From assembly GCA_018673255.1 (NCBI GenBank), contig JABHDC010000253.1:124001-188000 (forward strand): 64,000 nucleotides of DNA, in the 5' to 3' direction. Both the position numbers and the translations under genes were made by a program. The first letter of the stretch is position 1. The number at the start of each line of letters is the position of its first letter. The notes under the pieces were generated by a model. That model was not told where the DNA came from, made no database searches, and worked only from the letters and a program-made list of their open reading frames with translations. Below are positions 7,048 to 14,363 of the stretch, in pieces. The DNA comes from Gemmatimonadota bacterium (GTDB lineage: Bacteria; Latescibacterota; UBA2968; UBA8231).

Positions 7048-9771
7048 CTAGAAGAGGGCGGAATACTTGAAGGTGAAGATGTAGTCCGCTGTGCCCCGTT
7101 GCTTGGCTTTGGAGCGCGAATCGTAGATGTCGTACCCAAAGCCGAACAGGAGTCGGTCCTTGTACAACGACACGGCCACGCCCAGGGAAATGGCGATCGA
7201 ATTGTTCGTCGACAGCGCCTCGAGGACGTTGCCGATGGCGGTCAGATGGATGCCGGACACGGAGGGATTCTCAGAATTGTGCCATCCTGCGAAGGCGATA
7301 CCAGGCAGACCGATGAGTCGTTCCGTATCACCCTTTACAGGATTTCCGTCCTTGTCCCGGTAGTTCCGACCGGGACGAATGGTCAGGAACGACACCAGTG
7401 GCTTGGCCTCAAACTCAAACTTCCAACCACCCGCCTCAAAGATCTGCGTCACCGTCTGAGGTGGGGCATCTGGATAGGAGCGTGTCGTGACCCGCATCCG
7501 CACGCGCCGATTGCCATCTTCGCTCAGGCGGAGATTGAGATCCTCCGCCAGGATGTGTCCTTCGGCGTCTTCGTAGATATCGATGGTCGTCTGCCGGGCC
7601 GATCCCTTGGGATCGTAGTTGTCATCGAGTTGGACCCACTCGACGTTGATGCGTCGCCCGATCAGAGCCTGTCGCAACGAATCGGGGATCGTGAAGGCCA
7701 CATCGATCTTTGTACCGTCCAGCAGGACGAGGGGCGTGTTGTTCCAGTTGACCGGGCTCGGCTCGGGATCGGCTTTGCGCGATGTGAGGACCTGGGTGAT
7801 CCGCGTCAGGTCGATACTCTCCAGTGCGCCGATGCCGCGCACCTTGATCGGCTGCGCCTTGTCGTGCACATCGTTGCTGACCAGCAGGATCTGCGCAAAT
7901 CGCTCCCCGAGTGCCTTGGCGGTGAAGTGCACCTTCAGTGTCGTCGACTCACCCGGTTCCAGGGCGAAGGCCTCCGGTTCCAGCCGCACCTCGTCTGACA
8001 GGGAATTGGCGGCCACCCGCAGTGCTGTGTCACCCGTATTGGTGGCCACCAGCGGACGGGTCTCCGTCTGTCCGAGGATGACATAACCCACGTCCATTGG
8101 CCCTGGCGGATGCAGCTCGATCTCGGCGGCAACACCGGTTCCGTTGAGCAGCATTTCCATCGTTTCGGTGCCCTCTTCCCAGAACCCCTCAATGCGCAGG
8201 GTGCCGCTGCTCAGGCCTCGTGCGCCGGGCGCGTAGGTGATGTTGAGGGGCAACGTCCGCAGGCTGTTGGCCGGCAGTAGATACTTGTTGTCGACGGAGA
8301 CCTGGGTGTAGAGGGTGAAATCGTCACTGGTGGAGTGCAGGCGACTGATGGTGAAATCGGAATTGCCAATGTTGGCCAGATCCACAACGGCACTGGCAGA
8401 TTCGCCGACGGGGACGCGATCGAAGTCAAAGGTCGTCGGACTCAATTGCAGGAACTTGCCCGTCCCCACCAATTCGAAACGCTGACTGCCCTCCTCTGTC
8501 ATGACGGTCAGCGTAACACGCCGTTCGCCGATTTCCTTTGGCCGGAACAGGATCTCGACCTTCGCACTCTCTCCAGGCTGCAGCAGGGCAGCCGTGTTTT
8601 CCAGTTCGAATTCGGGGTGCACACCACCTTCCAGTTCCATCTTCACCGTGAAGGGGCTGCCTCCCCGATTCCACAACAGCACCTGCTGTCGGATCGGTCG
8701 GCCCAGGGGCGCTGCGCCAAAGTGAATCGGTGAACGATTCAGAATCTCAATACGGGGCGGGCCGACGTGGGCGGAGCCGGTCGCCAGCAAAGTGATCTCT
8801 GTGTATGCCGGATCATTGCTCGTGAGCCTGATCTGGCCCTGCAGAGGGCCCTCATATCGAGGCGTGTACGTCACGGTCAGATCGCGGCGTTCATCGGGGG
8901 CAATGGTCAGTATCGAGTCGCTGACCGTGAGCCCACCACCACTGGTGGTGATCGATGAAATCTGCAGATCTGCGTGGCCGGAGTTTAGTAATGTCAGGAA
9001 GCGCTGTGTGCTCGTGCCGACATCGGCCGCTCCGAATCGGAAGCCAACCTGTGGCAGAGGTGACACGGCCAGACTCGGCGCCAGCCCATTTCCGCGCAAC
9101 GGGACGACCAGGCTTCCCTCGGACAAGTGGCTGGAACGCACATGCAGTCGAGCTCTCTGAGATCCACCCGTCTGCGGCTCGAAGCTCAGTTCAATGCTGC
9201 GTGTCTCGCCAGCCAGTAACTCGCCGACATAACCTCCCGTCACCGAGAAAGGGCCCAGAATTGGCTCGATCGACACTTCATCGATCTGGATGCCGACTGG
9301 ACTTGGGTTGGATATCTCGATGGTCGCCGTCGAGACCTCACCCACGTTGACATCCTCGAAGGTCGGTCCTGCAGCGGGCCGAACATCGAGGGTCGGTTGG
9401 CTCACGCGAGCTCTGAGAACGACGTGGAGTTTGTCCGAGCCGAACAATTTGGGCAGAGACAGGTCCAGCGCGCCATTGAAGTCGCGGACCAGCGGGGACG
9501 AGAAAGAGAGTTCGAGGTCGCTGCTGGCCTTGGCTTCGACAAACAGTGTGTCGACGGCAGCGGCGAAGGGCGCGCCAATCTCGACGTGGACCTCAACGCG
9601 GTCATTTCCGGCATTGGTCAGCCGCACAGACCGCCGGACGGTATCACCCGGGCGGGTTACACCGAAATCTACCGGATCCGGCTCAACCTGAAGGGATTGC
9701 CCGTGGACCTGGCTGTAGCCAAGGGCCAAAACGAGCATCAACAGGCGCCGGATGTGAGTCAATACGCGCAC
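7048..9771 (-). CDS. Secreted choice-of-anchor-D / ASH-domain protein
   Basis: 907 residues with an N-terminal signal peptide (RRLLMLVLALGYSQVHG). Residues about 28-640 contain six or more Ig-like repeats of the ASPM-SPD2-Hydin type, each with the pattern VDFGxxxxG....[RV].[LV]TNAGN and an ELSFxP ending (for example FRFGAADVGTSTQRFLTLLNSG, PMDVGYVILGQTETRPLVATN). The C-terminal 200 residues (from about 690) form a different domain ending in a beta-rich segment (ISLGVAVSLYKDRLLFGFGYDIYD, final Phe), resembling an outer-membrane beta-barrel-type end. It is monocistronic, with its own promoter at 9931-9959. Likely a surface or periplasmic structural protein; the ligand is unknown. Confidence 0.8.
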   Translation of the reverse strand: MRVLTHIRRLLMLVLALGYSQVHGQSLQVEPDPVDFGVTRPGDTVRRSVRLTNAGNDRVEVHVEIGAPFAAAVDTLFVEAKASSDLELSFSSPLVRDFNGALDLSLPKLFGSDKLHVVLRARVSQPTLDVRPAAGPTFEDVNVGEVSTATIEISNPSPVGIQIDEVSIEPILGPFSVTGGYVGELLAGETRSIELSFEPQTGGSQRARLHVRSSHLSEGSLVVPLRGNGLAPSLAVSPLPQVGFRFGAADVGTSTQRFLTLLNSGHADLQISSITTSGGGLTVSDSILTIAPDERRDLTVTYTPRYEGPLQGQIRLTSNDPAYTEITLLATGSAHVGPPRIEILNRSPIHFGAAPLGRPIRQQVLLWNRGGSPFTVKMELEGGVHPEFELENTAALLQPGESAKVEILFRPKEIGERRVTLTVMTEEGSQRFELVGTGKFLQLSPTTFDFDRVPVGESASAVVDLANIGNSDFTISRLHSTSDDFTLYTQVSVDNKYLLPANSLRTLPLNITYAPGARGLSSGTLRIEGFWEEGTETMEMLLNGTGVAAEIELHPPGPMDVGYVILGQTETRPLVATNTGDTALRVAANSLSDEVRLEPEAFALEPGESTTLKVHFTAKALGERFAQILLVSNDVHDKAQPIKVRGIGALESIDLTRITQVLTSRKADPEPSPVNWNNTPLVLLDGTKIDVAFTIPDSLRQALIGRRINVEWVQLDDNYDPKGSARQTTIDIYEDAEGHILAEDLNLRLSEDGNRRVRMRVTTRSYPDAPPQTVTQIFEAGGWKFEFEAKPLVSFLTIRPGRNYRDKDGNPVKGDTERLIGLPGIAFAGWHNSENPSVSGIHLTAIGNVLEALSTNNSIAISLGVAVSLYKDRLLFGFGYDIYDSRSKAKQRGTADYIFTFKYSALF

Positions 9772-9930
9772 AGGGCACAGTTCAATCGTCGTTCATGGTC
9801 AGGCAAAAAAAAAGAGCGACCAACCCACCAGAATGCCGGTAAAACATTGTCGAAGTTCCACGTTCTTAGGAAGAGTGGAAAACTTCCGAAAGGGCAGACT
9901 GTTCGTGGGTTCAGGTCACTCTCAAGGGCC

Positions 9931-9959
9931 AAGATAGCCGTGGGCATTATGAGTGTCAA
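9931..9959 (-). promoter_or_regulatory. Sigma-70-type promoter for the ASH-domain gene
   Basis: On the minus strand: -35 TTGACA (9959-9954), 17-base spacer, -10 TATCTT (9936-9931). Transcription would start near 9925, leaving a leader of about 150 bases that contains a run of nine U residues (from the A-run near 9806) shortly before the start codon. Confidence 0.75.
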
Positions 9960-10011
9960 GAATTGTGGACGACTGGCCCGAACCATCGGTTCCCGGCATC
10001 AGTTCGTGTAC

Positions 10012-10175
10012 AGTGCCCTGCTAAGAAGTAATCCCTGTATTCGGCCGCCGATCCATCCTGGTTCACCGCGTTGCGCTACCTCGATGGGTCCCACTGACCC
10101 ACATCGGTCGCGCGCCTTGTGAACCAGGCGCCTCGACGCCCGAATTTCACAAGGTTGACTCCTTAGCAGGGCACT
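10012..10175. mobile_element. Palindromic MITE-like element, full-length copy 1
   Basis: 164 bp bounded by inverted ends AGTGCCCTGCTAAG / CTTAGCAGGGCACT. Inside are nested inverted repeats: CCTGGTTCAC (10057-10066) with GTGAACCAGG (10119-10128), and CGATGGGTC facing GACCCACATCG. The sequence recurs at 36716-36880, and its ends alone recur at 54753-54788. The right edge abuts and supplies part of the TAG stop (10176-10174) of the minus-strand aminotransferase gene. It encodes no transposase, so it would move in trans if mobile. Confidence 0.8.
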
Positions 10176-11349
10176 AGCCGAGAATCGACTGCAGTCCCCG
10201 TACAAGTCGATTCATTCCCTCTTCGACGCTGTCGGCATCCAGTGCACCGTAGGCGATGCGCAGGTGACAGGCGTCCAGACCGAAGCCGCTGCCGGGAATG
10301 GCTGCCACGCCGTGTTCCCGGACGAGCCGTTCCACCAACTGCATGGGCGTCAACGGGCTGTCGAGGCGGGCCAGCAGATAGAAAGCGCCGTCTGCGGTGG
10401 GTACCTTACAGCGCTCGCCCAATATCGCCAGATGCTCGAGAGCCATCGAGCGCACGCGGGCGAGTTCGTCGATGAATGGCTGGCAGTATTCCCTCCCCGC
10501 CGACAGCGCACCCAGGGCCGCAACCTGAGAGATGACAGGAGGGCAGATCAGGATCGTATCCTGGCTCTTCTGTAATCCTCGCAGCAACCAGTTCGGCACC
10601 ACCATGTAACCCACACGCCAGTTGGCCAGCGCATGGGATTTGGAGAAGGAGAACAGAGAGACCGTGTGCTGTGCCGACTCCGGCAATGAACCCGGTGAAA
10701 GGTGCTCAGCCTCATCGTAGGTGAAATACTCATACGCCTCGTCGCTGATATGGACGATGCCGCGCTGCTGACACAGATCATTGATCTGACGCAGGGCGTC
10801 TGCATCGTAGACGGCACCAGAAGGATTGTTCGGCGAGATCGTCACGATGGCCCGTGTGCGGGGCGTGAGCACCGCTTCCACCGCCTCGGGTTGCAGACCA
10901 AATGCGTCGTCCGTCCTGGCCATGACGGGGCGGGCGTTGGCCATGACAATGGCCATCTCGTGATTGAAGTAGAATGGCGACATGACCACGACTTCGTCAC
11001 CGGGATCGCACAGGCACAGGACGATGTGGTAGAAGGCCATATTGCTGCCGGCGGTGACGAAGATCGATTGGGCCCCGTCGTCGAGGGTGATGCCATTGTC
11101 CCTCGTCAGCTTCGCCCGCAGCCCTTCGCGTAATTCCGGGATGCCGGCAGCGTCCCGGTAGTGGTGATCGGCTGCATTGCTGCCGAAGTCTCGAACCGCG
11201 GAGAAGACCTGGGGTGGGGGCGGATAGTGGACGACGCCCTGCCCCAGAGAGATGGCGTCAGGGCACTCACGCAGCAGCGCCGCCACATCGGGGATCACCG
11301 GAGCCTGGACAGCCTCCATGCGGGACGAACCCGCCACCTCATCTCTCAC
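10174..11349 (-). CDS. Pyridoxal-phosphate-dependent aminotransferase, class I/II
   Basis: 391 residues, normal for fold-type I aminotransferases. Motifs: SLGQGVVHYPPPP at the N terminus, ITVAGSN-like cofactor loop (IFVTAGSNMAFYH), ISPNNPSGAVYDADAL, ISDEAYEYFTYD and the Schiff-base lysine in SLFSFSKSHALANWRVGYMV. The substrate cannot be named from sequence. The start is GTG 11349, forming a GTGA overlap with the DapA-like gene, so the two are translationally coupled. Its stop codon is formed at the junction with the MITE-like element (10012-10175), so the last codons could have been altered by insertion. Confidence 0.88.
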   Translation of the reverse strand: MRDEVAGSSRMEAVQAPVIPDVAALLRECPDAISLGQGVVHYPPPPQVFSAVRDFGSNAADHHYRDAAGIPELREGLRAKLTRDNGITLDDGAQSIFVTAGSNMAFYHIVLCLCDPGDEVVVMSPFYFNHEMAIVMANARPVMARTDDAFGLQPEAVEAVLTPRTRAIVTISPNNPSGAVYDADALRQINDLCQQRGIVHISDEAYEYFTYDEAEHLSPGSLPESAQHTVSLFSFSKSHALANWRVGYMVVPNWLLRGLQKSQDTILICPPVISQVAALGALSAGREYCQPFIDELARVRSMALEHLAILGERCKVPTADGAFYLLARLDSPLTPMQLVERLVREHGVAAIPGSGFGLDACHLRIAYGALDADSVEEGMNRLVRGLQSILG

Positions 11350-12260
11350 GTGGCCAACACGGCCTGCAGGCGGTCGTAGAGGCGATCGATCTCCTGACGC
11401 GTGCCTTCATCGAGGTGGAATGCTACCGGAGACCGGTGGACCTGGTTCGGGAACAACCCCTGTCTGTTGAGCATATGGCGTTCAGAGACGATGAAGCCGT
11501 CGAGGCCGCCCTGGATCTGCAATGTGACGATGGCGCAGACGGGGTAGTAGACCTCGTAGGCACGATCCCAGTCGCCAGCTTCGCAGGCATTCCACAGGGC
11601 CACCAGGCCATCGAGCATTTCGACGCCCGGCATGGTGCCGACCACGCCACGGCGATAGGAGTCGATGAGCAATTGCCCGCCACTGCCCTCGAAGATGGCC
11701 GCCTTGCCACCCGTGAGTTCCACGAGCCCGCTGATGCATGGGCCCAGGGGAGTCGCTTCGGGTTTGAAGAGGACGCGCGATCCGTGCTGAAGGAACAATT
11801 CAGCCTGGAGTTCCAGTGACATCGCTTTGCCCACATACGAGCTGGCATCCTGCACGAAGACACCGATGTCGATCTCGTCGAGCAGCTCCTCGAAATATCC
11901 GCGCAGTTCCGGTTCAGCCAGCCCCTGAGACAGGGGCGGGATGGCCATGATCGCTGACGCGCCACCGTCTTCAGCGGCACGTGCAAAGGCGCGAGCCTGT
12001 GCTGTGCTCTCGGCACCCACGCTGATGACGACAGGGCCGCGGCCGGCAGCGAATCGCACCAGATGCGCCGGCATCTCCAGGCGTTCCTGTGCCGTCAGTC
12101 GCAGGGTGTCCGACACCAGGGCGAGGCCGAATCCATGTGCTCCGGTGTCGAAGACGTAGTCGATTTCACGTTGCAGCGTCGTGAAGTCGATGCTCTGATC
12201 TTCGTGATAGGGCATGTGGATGATGGGCAGGATGCCACGAATCTCACTCGGATCGATCAC
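11346..12260 (-). CDS. DapA-family (dihydrodipicolinate synthase/N-acetylneuraminate lyase-like) aldolase
   Basis: About 304 residues, TIM-barrel class I aldolase family. It begins IDPSEIRGILPIIHMPYHED, has the GxxSE-like segment as ISVGAESTAQARAFARAAED, and the probable Schiff-base lysine lies in SRVLFKPEATPLGP. I choose GTG 12260, which has GGGAGA six bases upstream and gives a GTGA overlap with the preceding stop; the frame is open to 12308. As there is a genome-wide expansion of such paralogues in many bacteria, true DapA function should not be assumed: a 2-keto acid aldolase or lyase is equally possible. It sits between an aminotransferase and a phosphatase-like gene. Confidence 0.83.
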   Translation of the reverse strand: MIDPSEIRGILPIIHMPYHEDQSIDFTTLQREIDYVFDTGAHGFGLALVSDTLRLTAQERLEMPAHLVRFAAGRGPVVISVGAESTAQARAFARAAEDGGASAIMAIPPLSQGLAEPELRGYFEELLDEIDIGVFVQDASSYVGKAMSLELQAELFLQHGSRVLFKPEATPLGPCISGLVELTGGKAAIFEGSGGQLLIDSYRRGVVGTMPGVEMLDGLVALWNACEAGDWDRAYEVYYPVCAIVTLQIQGGLDGFIVSERHMLNRQGLFPNQVHRSPVAFHLDEGTRQEIDRLYDRLQAVLAT

Positions 12261-13108
12261 GATGGGTCTCCCGTGCCTTGCCGACGAACGCTGAGCAGGA
12301 AATCGCACAGATCCTGTGTGGCGGCGGCCATGTAGTAGGTGAATTTCCGGCGGCGATCATACAGTGGCTCACGGCCGTCACCGAGCATGCATCGGGCGCC
12401 GGCCTCTTCTGCGATCAATGAGGGCGGACCCACGTCATAGATCTCCACCTGACGCGTGAGATAGGCAGCAAGATCACCCTCGGCCAGTTGTGTCAGTACC
12501 AGGGCGGCGCCGATCGGGTATTCGTGTGGGTCGAGGCGTTCGCGCGCAGGCGCCTGGAATGGGCGGGCCTTGGTGGAGATGAAGGCCCGCTGCGTGCGGG
12601 GACGGGCGGGTAGTTGCAATTGTCGCGGGCGACCGGTGCCTTTCTGCAACCACGCCCCCTGACCGCGAATGGCCGTGAACAGTTTGCCTTCGGTGGGGCG
12701 TGCCACTGCAGCGGCGATCATCCGCCCCTTCCGGCACAGGCCGATACTGATATGGTAGGGCGCGTCACCCTTCTGGAAATGCAGTGTTCCATCGATGGGA
12801 TCCAGAATGACAACATCATCCCCCTTGTTGCCGGCGAAGGCCTGACGCATGTCCGTCTTCTCTTCGGCAATGCAACGCAGGTGAGGGAAGTGACTGAAAA
12901 CGGCCCCGAGGATCAGATCCTGGAATGCGCCATCCAGGACGGTGAGTGTAGCAGAGGCGGTCTGAGCGTGCTGCCCCGTAAGGCTTGTATCGGCGCTCTT
13001 GCCGATATCGACAACGTCACCGTGAAAGATGAGCGAAGCCTTGGCGCACTGGCGCACGACGGGGACAACGGCGTCGAGGAAGGCCTGGGGCGAAATCGGT
13101 CGAGGCAT
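12257..13108 (-). CDS. Inositol monophosphatase-family phosphatase
   Basis: 283 residues with the metal-binding motifs of the family: CIAEEKTD (first acidic motif), VVILDPIDGTLHFQKG (DPxDGT) and the later Asp in EIYDVGPPSLIAEEAGARC. The family hydrolyses small phosphate monoesters such as inositol phosphates, fructose-1,6-bisphosphate or PAP with Mg2+; the substrate is not predictable. It is the first gene of a three-gene minus-strand unit with the DapA-like and aminotransferase genes, joined by GTGA overlaps. Confidence 0.85.
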   Translation of the reverse strand: MPRPISPQAFLDAVVPVVRQCAKASLIFHGDVVDIGKSADTSLTGQHAQTASATLTVLDGAFQDLILGAVFSHFPHLRCIAEEKTDMRQAFAGNKGDDVVILDPIDGTLHFQKGDAPYHISIGLCRKGRMIAAAVARPTEGKLFTAIRGQGAWLQKGTGRPRQLQLPARPRTQRAFISTKARPFQAPARERLDPHEYPIGAALVLTQLAEGDLAAYLTRQVEIYDVGPPSLIAEEAGARCMLGDGREPLYDRRRKFTYYMAAATQDLCDFLLSVRRQGTGDPS

Positions 13109-13259
13109 GGATCGCTCGCGTCACCTGGAATGGAGGAGGCTTGATCAGGAATCCAAACAACGCCCCGGACGCGGGGCATATCAAGGGGTGAGCCTCGGTG
13201 ATCGCTCATAGAATGGGATCGATCTGAGGGTGCAACCTGTTGCAGGCGTGTAATTTGCG

Positions 13260-13289
13260 TTGACGACCGGGGTCAGACACTGGTATCAT
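13260..13289 (+). promoter_or_regulatory. Sigma-70-type promoter for the cNMP/REC regulator
   Basis: -35 TTGACG at 13260-13265, 18-base spacer, -10 TATCAT at 13284-13289. The predicted transcript starts near 13296, about 30-55 bases before the candidate start codons. Confidence 0.7.
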
Positions 13290-13326
13290 CGCAGGAGTTG
13301 GATGTTCGCCTCGCCCCTGACCGCAG

Positions 13327-14283
13327 ATGCTGGAGTGTGTGCCCTTGTCCAAAGAACGCGTCAATAAGCTGATTCAGGTGATTCGCAAGATCCCGCTCTT
13401 CGACGGGCTTGGGCCGACGCAGATTCAGTTGGTCCTTGGTGCCTGCGGTCCCCGCCGACTGGAGGAGGGGGAGATCGTATGTGCCGCCGATACGCCTGGC
13501 GACGAGATGTATATCCTGCTCAGCGGCGAGGCGGCCGTCTTCACGACAGATGACATCGAGACCGCCCGGATTCAGCCTGTGGCGACGATCGGTGAAATGA
13601 GCATCGTCACCAATCAGCCACGTACCTCGACGGTCAAAGCAGTCCAGGCGAGTAACGTGCTGGTTCTGAAGAGCCTCTCTCTCGATATGGCGTTGAAGAG
13701 AGATCCAGATGCGAATGTGAGGATTCTGCGCAATGTCGTGGGGATTCTCGCCGGCAAGATGAGTGCGGATTCGGCTCGTATCCGTGAGTATCAGAAAGAT
13801 CTGCTGCAGCAGCAGGAGAGTGGCATACAGTCACAGCGTTTCCTGGACACGACTTTGGCCATGTTGGCGAAGGAGACAGGCACCGATACGCAGGCGGTTC
13901 GTCAGCGTATCGAAGAGCAACTGTCTTCTGCGACCGATCGACGCGTCCTTGTTGTCGATGACGAGGAGTCGATTCGCACCCTCCTGTCTCAACTGCTGGG
14001 TGACTACGACGTTGTGACGGCCAAAGATGGAGCCGAAGCATTGGAAACGGCTATGGAGAGCGCGCCGGATCTGGTCATCACGGACATCAAGATGCCGGGC
14101 ATGGATGGCTACACATTGCTGATGAAGCTGCGGGAATTCCATCCGGACGTACCTGTCCTTGCCCTGTCGGGATACGTCAAGGATGAGGACATCCGGGAGT
14201 ATGACTTCGATGGATTCATCGCCAAGCCCATGAAGGCAGACGAATTCAAGAATACGGTAGCGGCGGCTCTCGCCTCACGCTGA
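13327..14283 (+). CDS. Cyclic nucleotide-binding domain fused to response-regulator receiver domain
   Basis: 318 residues. Residues about 22-140 form a cNMP-binding (CRP-like) domain (IPLFDGLGPTQIQLVLGAC, GDEMYILLSGEAAVF, IGEMSIVTNQPRTSTVKA); a coiled linker (about 145-200) leads to a REC domain (RVLVVDDEESIRTLL, phospho-acceptor Asp in VITDIKMPGMDG, FIAKPMKADE). There is no DNA-binding or output domain. ATG 13327 is used here, but GGAG just after it favours TTG at 13345. The REC domain is a close relative of the stand-alone regulator at 16925 (shared GYV-x-D-x-D and DFDxF-xxKP). A strong terminator follows. Confidence 0.88.
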   Translation: MLECVPLSKERVNKLIQVIRKIPLFDGLGPTQIQLVLGACGPRRLEEGEIVCAADTPGDEMYILLSGEAAVFTTDDIETARIQPVATIGEMSIVTNQPRTSTVKAVQASNVLVLKSLSLDMALKRDPDANVRILRNVVGILAGKMSADSARIREYQKDLLQQQESGIQSQRFLDTTLAMLAKETGTDTQAVRQRIEEQLSSATDRRVLVVDDEESIRTLLSQLLGDYDVVTAKDGAEALETAMESAPDLVITDIKMPGMDGYTLLMKLREFHPDVPVLALSGYVKDEDIREYDFDGFIAKPMKADEFKNTVAAALASR

Positions 14284-14300
14284 AGAAGCACGACGAACAG

Positions 14301-14340
14301 AAAGAGGCCGCTCTCACTCAGGTGAGGGCGGCCTCTTTTT
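14301..14340 (+). terminator. Intrinsic terminator
   Basis: Stem AAAGAGGCCGC / GCGGCCTCTTT with an inner CTCAC/GTGAG pairing and TCAG loop, followed by five T. It ends the cNMP/REC transcript and, as the A-run is symmetrical, may also serve the convergent dehydrogenase gene. Confidence 0.93.
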
Positions 14341-14363
14341 GTTTGGTCTGCTATCGCGCAGGA

